Shown here piece by piece: positions 22,944 to 33,927 of a stretch of 64,000 nt of DNA. Below the pieces are notes generated by a model, which worked only from the letters and a program-made list of their open reading frames with translations, was not told the origin of the DNA and made no database searches. The stretch lies in NCBI RefSeq assembly GCF_003473485.1, contig NC_053045.1, positions 58,756,494-58,820,493 on the forward strand, read 5' to 3'. The translations under genes and the position numbers were made by a program. The DNA comes from Medicago truncatula. Its lineage: Eukaryota > Streptophyta > Magnoliopsida > Fabales > Fabaceae. Numbering within the stretch: position 1 is the stretch's first letter; each line of letters begins with the position of its first letter.

Positions 22944-23940
22944 AAGTGAACTTCTTGAAGTGAATTATTATGATAGAGACAATATAAAATAAATGCATTC
23001 TCCAAATCTCATTTACAGAACCTGATCAATGGAAATAAAAGGTCGTTATAAAATAAAACTTATATTAGATAAGGATTACTTTAGAAATGTGATCAATAAA
23101 AAAGTAAAAGTGATTACATTTGCTTAAGCACAAGTGGATAAACGAAAGTTCATGTATTTAGATCAAATTTTAAACAATATATCAAATTTTGCTTACAATT
23201 TTAAACCAAGTATATCAAATTTTGCTTATATTTTGTTAAAGAGGAAGTATTAATTTTCCTTTTTGTTACAGAGGGAGTATTTAAGACAATCAAATGTCAT
23301 TCACCTATTCCTACTCTTATAATCATTTCTTGGTGCCAAAAAATCAATATAGGAGTATGAATAGGAGAAAGACCTTTAAAGGAGAAGGACCTTTAACTTT
23401 TCTTGGCGCCAAACAACTTTAATTTTACTTATAAATGTATTATTTTGAAAGTAAAGTTAAAACTCTTTGGCGATTTCATATATTTTTTTAACTTATTATC
23501 AATCTCTAATTTAAAAAATATTTGATAGTAATAAATTTTTTATAAAAAATGCAATCATTTCAATAGAATGAATGAAATAAGTTTATTCTCATCCCTAAAT
23601 AGAAGTAAGGTTTTAAAAAATAAGTTTATTTTAAATAAAAAGTATAAACTAGTATATTTTCTTCATGAAAATTTATTTAGAAAATAAATGAATAAAATTT
23701 TAGTTTGAGTTTTGAGTGAAATAATTCTTAAACAGATTTTATTTCTCAACTGAGTTTCGAATTGCTATGACCTATAGAAACCATATGATTAATACAAACA
23801 AATATAAACTACATTCATCATTAAAATTTATTTAGAAGATCAATGAATATCTAAATATCAATTACCTCACACTTAAATTCAATTAATTTTATTTACTTTT
23901 TTTATGTTCTGTCTCAAGTAGGTCATTTATGCTTTCAAAA
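22944..23940. other. AT-rich intergenic DNA
   Basis: The word atatcaaattttgctta recurs at about 23178 and 23214, and a gagggagtatt word near 23270 resembles a MITE terminus. No gene is supported. Confidence 0.35.
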
Positions 23941-23955
23941 CGTTAATTTAACCTT

Positions 23956-24045
23956 ATCCTCGTGGGCTTGGCTCGGTTGGTATGGACAATGCTTAATATA
24001 TGCAAGGTCTAGGGTTCGAACCCTGACCAGCACAAAAAAATAAAT
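23956..24045 (+). mobile_element. tRNA-derived SINE with 15-bp target duplication
   Basis: A box ggcttggctcggttggta and B box gggttcgaaccctga are well preserved, followed by a short A-rich tail. The flanks cgttaatttaacctt (23941-23955) and cgttaacttaacctt (24046-24060) match at 14 of 15 bases, the expected result of LINE-mediated insertion. Confidence 0.85.
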
Positions 24046-24317
24046 CGTTAACTTAACCTTCTTTTAACGTAGCCCGTTACGGTGATTATGCGTATGTCTT
24101 ATGCGGTTGTAGTACTCTTGTAAAACTTGTGCCTCAATATTTGTCTTATGAGTTGTTTCCTTTTGCCTAGAGGCACATGAGCTTGAAAGTTTTTTTTTTC
24201 TTTGAGAGTAGCTTGAAAGGTTAATATGTAATTTTTGGTGCAGTAACTAGCAAAGGAGAATAAACTTGTATAAGTGGGAGTCTTTCTTCATTGAAGCTCT
24301 TTTTTGTAAGCAAGTAG

Positions 24318-25110
24318 GCAGGTGGTATTTCACATGAGACACTTGAAAATCTTCCCACCATGGAAAAGTTATTTTTAACCATCAGATTAAATGAAGTACA
24401 TAGTTTTATCATAAACACTCAACACACTATCTCTCACCACTCTTCTCTTTCCTCCATCCCCAACAACAACATCACAATCTATGGACATGGCTGGATTGCT
24501 ACATCTATGGCGTCAACAACATCAAGTTGTTCTTCTTCTTAAAAAAAAACATCAAGTTGCTCGTCTTCACTTTCTCCATTCTCTTTCTATCTTTTTCATC
24601 TTCTTCAATGGTTCAAATAAACTCAATCTTGGTGGCAATGTTAGACTCACATTGTACAGAACTAGCTGAACTTAAATTCAAAAAACGAAAACATTTCAAA
24701 TATAAAATGATGTTATCCCAACACGAATTAATGGATCTATATTACGAAATCTTAAATCTTAAATTTCTTCAGATTTTGAGGAATGGGTTTGAATATATGA
24801 AACAATATTGTTGTTGTGTTTAGATTGAATATGAGATTGAAATAGAATTTGTATTTTGTTTTGGATCTATGAACACAATTTCTTCTGAACAAAAGATGCA
24901 ATTGGGAAGGGAAGAAGGAGATTTGGGAAGGTGGATTAGATGTGTTGCAGATGGTGGATGAGTGGGGATGGATGAAAGAGAAGAGTGATGAGAGATAGTG
25001 TGTTGAGTGTCTATGATAAAATTATGTACTTCATTTAATCTGATGATTAAAAAATAACTTTTCCATGGTGGAAAGATTTTCAAGTGTCCCCCATGTGAAA
25101 TGCCACCTGT
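24318..25110. mobile_element. TIR element with about 145-bp inverted repeats
   Basis: The left arm from caggtggtatttcacatg and the right arm ending catgtgaaatgccacctg are inverted copies over about 145 bases. They share taacttttccatgg-type and cactcaacacactatctctc-type words. The central about 500 bases have a pyrimidine-rich stretch and short frames with no recognised domain. The target duplication is not clear, so superfamily is unassigned. Confidence 0.65.
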
Positions 25111-25237
25111 ATCAAACCCTACCCATTTTTGTGAACCAAAATAGACAATATTCTTAGCTACACCCGGTGGAGTATCTACCATGCTACCTGGATTTTCAAG
25201 AAAGGTTGTTTATTATAGAGAGAGTAATGAATGATAA

Positions 25238-25376
25238 GTCCCGTGAGCATAGCTCAGTTGGTAGGACAATGCATTATTATATGCAGGGGTCATGGTTCGA
25301 ACTCCAAACATCCCACTTATTCATCTTATAAGATGAATTTTAGTCACTAGGTTACCTGACAAAAAAAAATAAGAAA
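25238..25376 (+). mobile_element. tRNA-derived SINE with 12-bp target duplication
   Basis: A box (agcatagctcagttggtag) and B box (ggttcgaactcca) are followed by a longer 3' body with a cttataag hairpin and a ctaggttacctgac word before poly-A. The body differs from the SINE at 23956, so this is a second SINE family. Perfect flanking repeats aatgaatgataa occur at 25226-25237 and 25377-25388. Confidence 0.85.
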
Positions 25377-25552
25377 AATGAATGATAACAATATAAAAGT
25401 TTGGGAAGACAATTATTACCTAATTAAAACGAATACAAAATATAATCATAGAAGGTTTAATTCCTTCCAAAAAAAAAAAAAATCATAGAAGGTTTAATTA
25501 AGGACCAAATGTCCTGTTTATTTTTTTTAGGATTAAAAGTTACATTTTTATA

Positions 25553-25650
25553 TCCCATAATCTTAATTTAGTTGGTAGAAATATTACATATTATTATATG
25601 TAAGGAACGATGTTCGAATCGTACACTGCACTTCTCCATAATTTTTTTTC
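25553..25650 (+). mobile_element. Diverged tRNA-derived SINE
   Basis: The A-box region (cttaatttagttggtaga) and B box (tgttcgaatcgta) are recognisable and followed by T-rich DNA. It lies about 600 bases upstream of the acidic-protein gene. No clean target duplication. Confidence 0.5.
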
Positions 25651-25915
25651 ATAGACCAAAACGAGTTTTTACTCTTTATTAAAAAAACTTGGTATGACGT
25701 TACCTGAGGTAAAAATATCTAACTGTGTTTCTTTTGAGAGAAAAAAATATCTAATTACTTTTTCTTTTAAGAAAAAACATCTAATTACTAATTACCTCAT
25801 TTTAAAATTCAAATAAATAAATTTATTTTTCTTTCAAATTTTTTAACTTTTCAATCAAGAAAACCTAAATTTAGTAACAGAATCAAATATTGGAATATTC
25901 GATGAAGTAACAGCA

Positions 25916-26067
25916 AAACCCTAATACCCTAACTCTAGATGCACGTGACACACGTGACTACGAAAATACAGAGCCAGCCGCAACGCTGAACCACACTATC
26001 GTTGAAACACAAAACCTTGCATATCAATCGTCCGATACATTTCCACGTCATCGATCCGCGTGAATTC
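25916..26067 (+). promoter_or_regulatory. Conserved promoter/5' leader block of acidic-protein gene 1
   Basis: A telo-box (aaaccctaa, 25916-25924) is followed by the word cacactatc and by a 25-base stretch at 26043-26067 (core ccacgtcatcgatccgcg) that is identical at 58387-58411 upstream of the paralogue. Telo-boxes are common in promoters of plant genes for growth and the nucleolus, and the ACGT core is a bZIP-type target. The binding proteins are inferred. Confidence 0.55.
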
Positions 26068-26229
26068 TCGTTTCAACGGTTCAGATCTGTTTCAGAGCTA
26101 CTGTGTTAGCGAAGAGAAGAGGCGCTGTTTTCTCTATTCTTCCTTGCTCGATTTCAACACCGAATTCGAATTTCGAAATCTTACAGAAAGTTTTTGCTTC
26201 AGTTTAGAAAGGTTTGAAGGATTTGGAAG

Positions 26230-27749
26230 ATGAAGTTAACAGAGGAATTGAATTTGAAGAAGCAAGTGGAGGAAAGCGAGGTTATCGTTTTGAGTGAGGA
26301 TGATGAAGAAATTGAGTCTATTGAAGAAGTAGTTGATGGAGAAGACAGTGAAGATGATGAAGGTGATGAGGATGATGATGAAGACAATGAGGAGGATGAG
26401 GATGATGAAGATGAAGGTACTGGCGGTGGAGATGACGATGAGGAGGATGAAGATGAAGAAGGTGGAGCAGCTGAAGGTGCACGTGGTGGTGATCCTGATG
26501 ATGATGATGATGACAGTGACAATGATGAGGATGACGATGAAGACGACGACAACGATGATGAGGAGGAGAACGAGGAAGAGGAACAGGTAGATAACTAATA
26601 TTTGTAAATCTGGTTTCTGGATTTTTTTTTTCTCACTCTTGTTCGTTAATTTTTCTTGATTTGTTCGATTCTTCTTTGAATTTGGTTATGATTTCTAATT
26701 TTGAAAATATGTTCGAAGTTAGGGTTTATTTGTTTGATTTTAATTTTCTGATTTAGAAAAGCTGATTTAAGTTAGGGTATCATTGCCAAAACATGTGAAT
26801 CTTGATTTTTTTTCCTATGGATCTGTCATCAATCGAGACCAGTTGTTTGTGAATTGTGATATAGGAGAGTTCTAGATTCTGTTCATATGTATTTTTTTTC
26901 TTCTGGAATTTCATATGTTTGATTTGTGTAATTTGTTTATGTTTATGTTTATAGATTTCAATTTAGTTATTTTTTGCTAATATATAGATTTCAATTTTTG
27001 TGAGAGGTTAGAGCGAGTTTATAAATATGTAATCGATTTTTATTGTTATTTGATATTTCTGGCAATAGAATTTCTTTTGACTCAAATTTAGAATTTGACT
27101 TTTCCATGTCTATGAAGAAAAATTATTCAGTGTCAATTCACTTTACCTATTTTGTAATTTTAAGTAAATCCTATTACAATCAGTCCACTTTTAACTCAAA
27201 TTACTTTTACAAAATCAGTTATTATCAAGTACACACACACTATTTGTTTGATCTTTTATAATTCCTTTTTTAAAATTTTGTTTTGCACATTGGTTGGTTC
27301 TTATTTCCTCTATGATGCTAACAGTTGCTAATATTGGGATAGTTTGGATTACTTGATTTTGGAAGTTTAGTTATGCTATAAGATTATCCAACACATATCT
27401 GAATCAATTTTGTTGCTTAACTATTATATCATCAAGTTACTGTAAATTATATTTCAATTTTTCTGTATGTCCTTCTTACACAAACTTTTTTTAGGAGGAT
27501 TTGGGAACAGAGTACCTTGTCCGTCCTCTAGGTGCTGCTGAGGAGGAGGAAGCATCTAGTGATTTTGAACCTGTGGAAAATGGTGTGGATGAAGATGAAG
27601 TGGAGGAAGACGAAGGTGAGGAAGATGAAGGTGGGAGTGATGATGATGGTGAGAAGGCTGAGGTTCCACCCAAAAGAAAGAGGTCAGACAAAGATGATTC
27701 CGATGACGATGATGGAGGAGAGGATGATGTAAGACCCTCTAAACGATAG
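26230..27749 (+). CDS. Acidic nuclear protein with SIM-like motif and NLS, two exons
   Basis: Exon 1 is 26230-26586 and exon 2 is 27495-27749, joined in phase 0 across a GT-AG intron (cag|gtagat, ttttag|gagg), giving 203 residues. Residues 18-21 (VIVL, followed by SEDDEE) look like a SUMO-interaction motif. About 24-118 are mostly Asp/Glu with a small Gly/Ala island (AAEGARGGDP). Exon 2 begins with the conserved EDLGTEYLVRPLG..AEEEE segment, then SSDFEP, another acidic run, and a basic NLS KRKRSDK at 179-185, ending RPSKR. Such proteins are often annotated as prothymosin-like or histone-chaperone-like. A chromatin or nucleolar role is plausible but unproven. The paralogue at 58554-59931 has the same structure, and exon 2 relics occur at 32557 and 37960. 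Confidence 0.85.
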
Positions 27750-28480
27750 AGTTAGTCCATTCTTTGTTGGAGAACTTGTCGACTATCAACACATTTCAGA
27801 GAAGGGATACACCAGTTCATGGAAATGTTTGTTGCTATATATTGTATTTGTTATGGTGCAGGATTATTAGGTTTATTACTATATTTATCAGGCAAGTGCA
27901 TAGTCAATAGTTGGCTAAATCATGTTGTAGGACAAATTTTACAAACTTGATTTTTATCTTTCACCCACTCCCTAGGAATAGGATGGTAGATGTTGTTCAT
28001 TACTATTTCTGCTGCTATGAAAATGTTGGTAAACCTCTTTTGTTTTATACAAAAGTTTTTGACTGTGTATAACTATTTTTATATATGCATTTAATGACAC
28101 CTGATTATGCAGATAATTTTTGAAACATTTTAAAAATGATATATAGTTGAGAAAAATATCAGTATGTTTACTCCTCCAAAGGTTGAACCAAACATACAAT
28201 TAGTATAAAACCAAAGGTTGAACCAAACATACAGTTAGTATAAAAGGAAGGAGAATGATGCATTTAGAGAAACTACTATAGTTGTGATAAAAGGCTGTAA
28301 ACTGGTAATAATATTTGATATATTGAGGGGTAAGTTCAGGCACTTAATTTCTGTGATCTTTTCCACTAGGTTCTTTAAAAGTTACAAAAAATTACCAGGC
28401 GTTAACTTTGATATAGTTTATCGTTGTTCCAAGTCGCACTAGGTTTTTTAAAAGAAAAAATTGCCTCGATTGGCTGGACG
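27750..28480 (+). other. 3' flank of acidic-protein gene 1, duplicated elsewhere
   Basis: The 3' untranslated-type DNA (aagtgcatagtcaatagt, then gtaggacaaattttac) recurs after the exon 2 relics at about 32780-32840 and 38250-38300, and more weakly after the second gene near 60100-60160. A 35-base tandem duplication (gttgaaccaaacatac) is at about 28180-28245. No separate gene is supported. Confidence 0.5.
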
Positions 28481-28706
28481 CAGGGGCGGATCTGAAATTG
28501 AATTATTAGTGGGGCTACAATTTTTTTTTTTTTTTAAGGAAGTAAGACTAAAAATTTTGGCAAAATAAATTACAAAAATAGCAACATATGTATTAATCAT
28601 AATAAATCATCAATCATTCATAGATAATGCACAACGTAAGTTGCAAAATCTTAATGTATATTTATATAGAGCGAGCATGCACGCAAACGGGCGCGCGCAC
28701 ACACAC

Positions 28707-28764
<58 letters not shown>

Positions 28765-29103
28765 AAGTTGCAAAAAAATAACATAGCAAGCATTATAGTT
28801 TAGTGGAAGATAATCAAGTCAATGTGTTTGGAGTTCATAAGTTATGATTCTCATTGAGTTTATTTTTACAAGTAAATTTAGTTATGTATGTTGTTTATAT
28901 TATAATGAAAAAATTATTAAAAAAACGCAAAAGTTAAGTAACTAACAACCAACAAGCACAATCACAAATATCGCGCCACTAACCCAAAGAATTATGTCAT
29001 ATCATGTTTTAAAATAGAACATATATATTATATAATTATGCTTTGTATAAAAAAAATATGGGTTGGGCTGGTGTGGCAATAGCCACACTCAGATCCGCCC
29101 CCG
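28481..29103. mobile_element. Tip100/hAT-like element with internal AT microsatellite
   Basis: Ends caggggcggatctga and tcagatccgccccc are inverted, resembling non-autonomous Tip100-type hAT elements. The interior holds a (ca)n then (ta)n microsatellite at about 28700-28762. A duplicate of this element, diverged and rearranged, is at 45099-45735 as part of a segmental duplication. No clean target duplication remains here. Confidence 0.6.
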
Positions 29104-29568
29104 CTCCTCCATGGATGAATGAGTGTTTTATACTAGATAAGAATTATCAAATTAAGAGGAAACAATTTGTTTCTTTTGATTTTCATTTTAAATTTATTTT
29201 AATGACATTGTTTTAATTGGGTGTCTAAACATGAGGTGTTATGTTACTGTCTACTAGGATTTCATGTTCAGAATTATTAGCATGAGTTCGGTTAGTACCC
29301 AACATGCTAAGAGAGTTCAGACTTTAGTTCATATGTTTTATTTGGTTATACTATGTTTACGGTTTTTATTTTTGTGAGGTAAAAAGTGAGTTTATGAATA
29401 TACGTCGATTTTGATTGATATATTTCGTGTTTTCAATATTTCAACTCAAGTTAGGATTTGGTGTTTCCATTTCCATAAAGAGAAAATAATTGTAGTGCCA
29501 ACTCACTCTTTGCCTATTTTGTAATCAACCATATGTATGTAATTCACTTTGAAGGGAAAATGCTGCTC

Positions 29569-30008
29569 TAAGTTGAAGGAAATTTTTTATCCACCGGTCA
29601 TAATATCGGTGAAGTTGTATGGAATAGAGTGTTGAGTGGTGAAGAACCAACACATAAATATAATAAGCGTAGCGGAGACGAGGATGTTGTGTAGGATGTG
29701 TGGTAAGACTATATGAGATAGGATTGGAAATGACAGCATTAGAGAGAGTTTGGGCAACACCTATAGTAGAAAAGATGGTGGAAAGTAGGCTTAGGTGGTT
29801 TTGGGCATGTAGAGAGAAGACTTGTAGATTCTATTGTAAGGAGAGTAGATCTAATGAAGGATAGTTAGATCACTAAATGCAGAGGTAGTCCTAGAAAAAT
29901 TATAAGAGAAATTATTTAAAAAGATCTAGAGATTAATGAGTTTGATCGAAATATGGTTTATGATAACACATTATGGCGTAATCCGCTCCGTGTATCCAAC
30001 CCTATATA
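29569..30008 (+). mobile_element. RTE-clade LINE 3' fragment
   Basis: Broken frames give GKFYPPV, VKLYGIE, RMLCRMCGKT, then IVEKMVESRLRWF and IIREII-KDLEINEFD. This is the C-terminal end of plant RTE-type reverse transcriptases (usual form: EKMVESRLRWFGHV..RP, then RGRGRPRKT...KDLEVN). Multiple stops show decay. A MITE follows at 30009, after which the LINE end resumes with gtgtgggataaggcttggg. Confidence 0.7.
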
Positions 30009-30290
30009 GAGCCTATTTGGATTGGCTTATTTGGGCTTGGGTTTTATCTACCCGCTTAAGTTTTATGAGACTCTTTAAGAGAACTTATGAAAACAGTTAA
30101 TGACAATTTTCATAAGCTTTTTTCAACTTATTTTCACAATTTCTCCAATATAGCTTATATAAACAACTTATAGCATATACAATTTAACATTATTTTATCT
30201 TATGCTATAAAAATAGCTTATACATAAACGCTCATCATGATAAGCTCTTGTGATATAAGCTGCAAATAAGTTGTTTATCCAAACATGCCC
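30009..30290. mobile_element. Tourist-like MITE inside the RTE LINE (copy A)
   Basis: Ends gagcctatttggattggctt and its near complement ...atccaaacatgccc, with tta after the right end and a mutated ata before the left. It occupies the same position of the LINE as the MITE at 48478-48774, so the insertion preceded the segmental duplication. Confidence 0.7.
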
Positions 30291-30358
30291 TTAGTGTGGG
30301 ATAAGGCTTGGGTATTTGTTTAATTCACTTTAACTTGAATCAATTTTACAAAATTAAC

Positions 30359-31900
30359 GAGTAAATAGTCAATTACCCCCCTGAAATTGTAACTTTCGTC
30401 AAAAACCCCCCTGAATTTTGCAAAATGTCAAAAACCCCCCTGAAATTGTCAAGCGTCTGTCAATTACCCCCCTCCGTTAATTTCCTCCATCCAACATGCT
30501 GATGTGGCCGTTAACTGCCACGTGGCACTGACACATGATCAGAAAAGTCATGCCACGTCATAGGGGGGTAATTGACTATATTTTTTTTTTTTTTTGAAAA
30601 AAATCTGATTTTTTTTTTTATTTTTAAAAATCTGATTTTTTTTTCTTTTCATAATTAACATTTGTGCCACCCACTGAACATGCAAATACCCCTTGAAATT
30701 AAACATTTATGTGCAAATACGACCCTCAAATTTAAAATTTATGTAGCAAATATCCCCTCAAATTTATAACTTATATGCAAACATCCTCTCCAAATATAAA
30801 ACTTATATGCAAATTACACCTTGAATCATAAAATTTTAATGGTTAAGTAAAACTTATTCTTAATCTATAATTTACTATATCTCTAATAACAATAAAAAAG
30901 AAAAAAAATCACATCTTTAAAATAAAACAAAGGGGGAGAGGTTATTGGTGCATGAATGGATGGTTGTGTGTAGGCTCAGGTAGAATTGTTTTTTGGCCAA
31001 GAGCTTGGGAATATTTCTAACTATGCTTCTTCAGGGGTTCCCACGGAACACACCACTAGTTCTCTATCTGTTAAGGCCTAAGGGTGTTGCTCGAAATGAT
31101 GACAAATTATTGCCATTGCACTTTTGCTGTTGGAGAAAATTTAACTTCACGCTGTAATTACACTTTGCCATAACTACCAAATTTACCTTCATATATTATA
31201 TATATGTCTTGGTCAAATCCTTGTTAATTTTTTTTCTTCTGTAGGATCTGCAATTATTTGCTCTCAAAACACAACATTTTGATGCATATGCATATCTGTT
31301 TCCATGTTAGTTTTAAGTTGTTAAATGCAGACTTAAGTTTATGTATTTAAATACATTAACTAGGATGTATGAATATCATCATTGATGACCATTTTCATTT
31401 TAAACTTTTGTTGTAGACTTGTTTTCAGCATCATGAAATCAATGCATAATTTTTATGGTGTGATTGAAATTGTGATTTTTATAATTGTTTTATTTTAAAG
31501 ATGTGATTTTTTTTCTTTTTTATTGTTATAGATTAAGAATAAGTTTCATTAAAGTTTTATGATTCAAGGTGTAATTTGCATATAAGTTTTACATTTGGAG
31601 AGGATGTTTGCATAAAGTTAAAAAAATCAGATTTAAAAAAAAAAAAAAAATCAGATTTTTTTCAAAAAAAAATAAAAATATAGTCAATTACCCCCCTATG
31701 ACGTGGCATGACTTTTCTGACCATGTGTCAGTGCCACGTGGCAGTTAACGGCCACATCAGCATGTTGGATGGAGGAAATTAACGGAGGGGGGTAATTGAC
31801 AGACGCTTGACAATTTCAGGGGGGTTTTTGACATTTTGCAAAATTCAGGGGGGTTTTTGACGAAAGTTACAATTTCAGGGGGGTAATTGACTATTTACTC
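30359..31900. mobile_element. Mutator-like element with long TIRs, 10-bp target duplication
   Basis: Near-perfect inverted repeats of about 230 bases start gagtaaatagtcaattaccc and contain repeated accccccctgaa blocks. A perfect 10-bp duplication, caaaattaac, flanks the element (30349-30358, 31901-31910). The paralogous segment at 48836-48845 has one such site (caaaactaac) and no element. A second inverted region follows inward (gcaaat...aaatttat words). The centre (about 30930-31600) has no transposase frame. Confidence 0.9.
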
Positions 31901-32556
31901 CAAAATTAACTCTATTCATTGTACTTTTTTTTTATCAAACGTATGTTTTATATGACGAATGATGTACTCGATTATATGGTAGACACTATTTGTTTGATCT
32001 TTTATGATTCCCTCATTTACACGCTGTTGGATATTTTATAACCCCTTTTACATTTTGGTCTACTTCTTGATTGGTTTTTATTGTCTCATATATCATTAAT
32101 GATGAATTGTTTAGTTATATAGCATACACTATTTGTTTGATCTAATACAATCCCTTCATTTGCATTTTAATATACTTGTTTAGTTTGGTTCTTATTGTCT
32201 CATTGGTGAGATTAGTGAAATTATGTTGGCACCAAGATTTTGTTGAAACTAGAATGTGTAACTTCTACCAAAATTACGGAGGTTCATCATGATTCTCTCA
32301 AACTCAATGTGAATTTGAATATATACACTATTATTTAACTTGGAGAGAAAAATAAATCCTTTTCCCTTGCAATGTACATTATATAATAGACTCTTTCCTT
32401 TATTTATTGGCATAGTTTGGATTACTTATATTTTGAAAGTTAAGTTTTAGTTATGTGCATCAGTTTGTTGCTTAACTTATATTATCAATCTACTGTAAAT
32501 ACGTAATTCATTTTTTCTGCATATTAGTTACTATTTCTTTCACAAATTGTTTTTAG

Positions 32557-32670
32557 GTGGATTTGGGAACAGAATACCTTGTGAGGAGGAGGAAGCTTCT
32601 AGTGATTTTGAACTTGTGGAAAATGGTGTGGAGGAAGATGAAGGTGACAGGCTGAGGTTCCACCATATCA
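32557..32670 (+). pseudogene. Relic of acidic-protein exon 2
   Basis: After a preserved tttttag acceptor the sequence follows exon 2 of the gene at 26230 (gatttgggaacaga.tacctt, then aggaggaggaagc.tctagt and ttttgaac.tgtgg). It loses about 20 bases after the first ten codons and more of the acidic run, then runs straight into 3' flank sequence. No exon 1 is nearby, so it is a dead fragment carried by duplication. Confidence 0.75.
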
Positions 32671-33189
32671 CCCATGGTCCATTCTTTACTTAGTAACTAA
32701 CATATCACCCTTTCCCTCAGAAAACACATTCCAGAGAAGTGATACTTTAGTAGTTCATTTATCACTATTTATTATTCTATTAGGTAAGTGCACAGTCAAT
32801 AGTGGGCTAAAACCTGTGGTAGGACAAATTTTACAGACTTGTTTATCTTCCACCCATTACATTACTATTTGTGTTACTCTAAAATTGTTGCTCGGTCGTT
32901 TTCGTTTTATGCAAAAGTTTTTGGTTTGTGTAGAACTTTTATTAATATGCATTTTTATCACACCTTCTTATATAGATATTTTCTGAAATATTTTAAAAAT
33001 CAACTAGTAAAGCGGCCTTGTGATGCGATTTGGTTGATTGTATTTTCATGTTGATGTGAGTTTCATAACTTGCATTGCAAGAAACCAATGTGCCAAATAA
33101 TGGACATCAAGAGCTTAGTTTTCAAATCGAGAGATTGTAAGGGGAAATAGCAATTTTCCAGCGAGTGAGTTTGAGTGATCTCAGATAAT
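32671..33189. other. Duplicated 3' flank, no gene
   Basis: This matches the 3' flank of the acidic-protein genes (cagtcaatagtgggctaaa, gtaggacaaattttacagac, cgatttggttgat) and the equivalent at about 38090-38530. No open frame is credible. Confidence 0.45.
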
Positions 33190-33925
33190 TGCTTGCCAGT
33201 AGTCATGAGCGGAAATATCAATTTCCCAACAAATCTTCTAATTCTAGATGGAAGAAATTGGGAAACGAAGGTGCGCATTGATGAAAACATTGTCTCAAGC
33301 ACGCCAAGTGCTAGAAGTCATGCACAATGGGTACACATAATTGGGCGCAAATCTAACGGAGGCACATAGAACAACCCTGAGAAATGCAAAGAAGAAAGAC
33401 TGTAAGGCATTATTCATATTCATGTGAAGAAAGAAAGAATTTGGCAATAAAATGATTTAATGTTCTTACTGTGATAAGGATGGTCATTATTCATATGAAT
33501 GTTCGTTTGGAAAGGGTAAGCATGTCAATAATGACGAGGAGGCAAAATGGCCTCAAGAAGACTCAAATTCATATCATGTTCTTTTAATGGTGACAATAAC
33601 TAGTAATGAGAGTTGAAATTTAGAAAGATGGTTCTTAGATACTAGTTGTTATAATTATATGACAAGACATAAAGAATGGGTGAAAGAGATTGATACTAGG
33701 AAAACAACAAACGTGGAGCTAGAAAATCACACAACACTAACAATAGAAGGAATGAGAAAGTATGCAGTTGAAATGAAGGATGGAAAAATAGTTGTAACCG
33801 AAGGATGGAAAAGTATTTGCTATGCAAAAGGGTTGTTTAGTGATCTGAAGAACAATGCATTGAAATTGTTTGACAATAATCAAAGATTAGTGTTAGAATT
33901 AGTCTTCTCTTGCAAAGAATAGAAC
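33190..33925 (+). mobile_element. Degenerate Ty1-copia gag-protease fragment
   Basis: Order of features: a gag start-like NINFPTNLLILDGRNWE (33210-33262), a short gag remnant (KKKDCKALF, about 33390), a zinc knuckle CSYCDKDGHYSYEC with CX2CX4HX4C spacing (about 33463-33504), and a protease-like WFLDTSCYNYMTRHKEW (33630-33680). The middle of gag is deleted, frameshifts and stops are present, and integrase and RT are missing. It runs directly into an F-box relic at 33928. No LTRs are seen. Confidence 0.75.
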
Positions 33926-33927
33926 CT

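Larger units (their letters stand above)
28481..32200. repeat. Segmental duplication, copy A (partner about 45099-49050)
   Basis: Shared order with copy B: Tip100-like element, ccatggatgaatgagtgt, agtacccaacatgctaagag, the RTE LINE fragment, the Tourist-like MITE, then atatgacgaa and gtactcgattatatggtaga. Copy A alone contains the Mutator-like element at 30359-31900. Copy B alone contains about 1.9 kb around 45900-47820. Divergence of several percent indicates an older event. Confidence 0.7.

Noticed and set aside
23958..24040. Possible tRNA gene (A and B boxes, ggttcgaaccc)
   Set aside because: No acceptor or anticodon stem pairing; poly-A tail and target duplications identify a SINE. The same holds for the other tRNA-like sites at 17899, 18271, 25238, 25553 and 35701.
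26199..26552. Minus-strand poly-serine open frame
   Set aside because: It is the complement of the GAT/GAA-rich exon 1 of the acidic-protein gene; the repeats leave all frames open.
26333..26590. Met/Lys/Arg-rich frame overlapping exon 1, and similar frames at 27532, 58660 and 59765
   Set aside because: These are shifted readings of the Asp/Glu codon repeats; splice sites and paralogue conservation support only the acidic frame.
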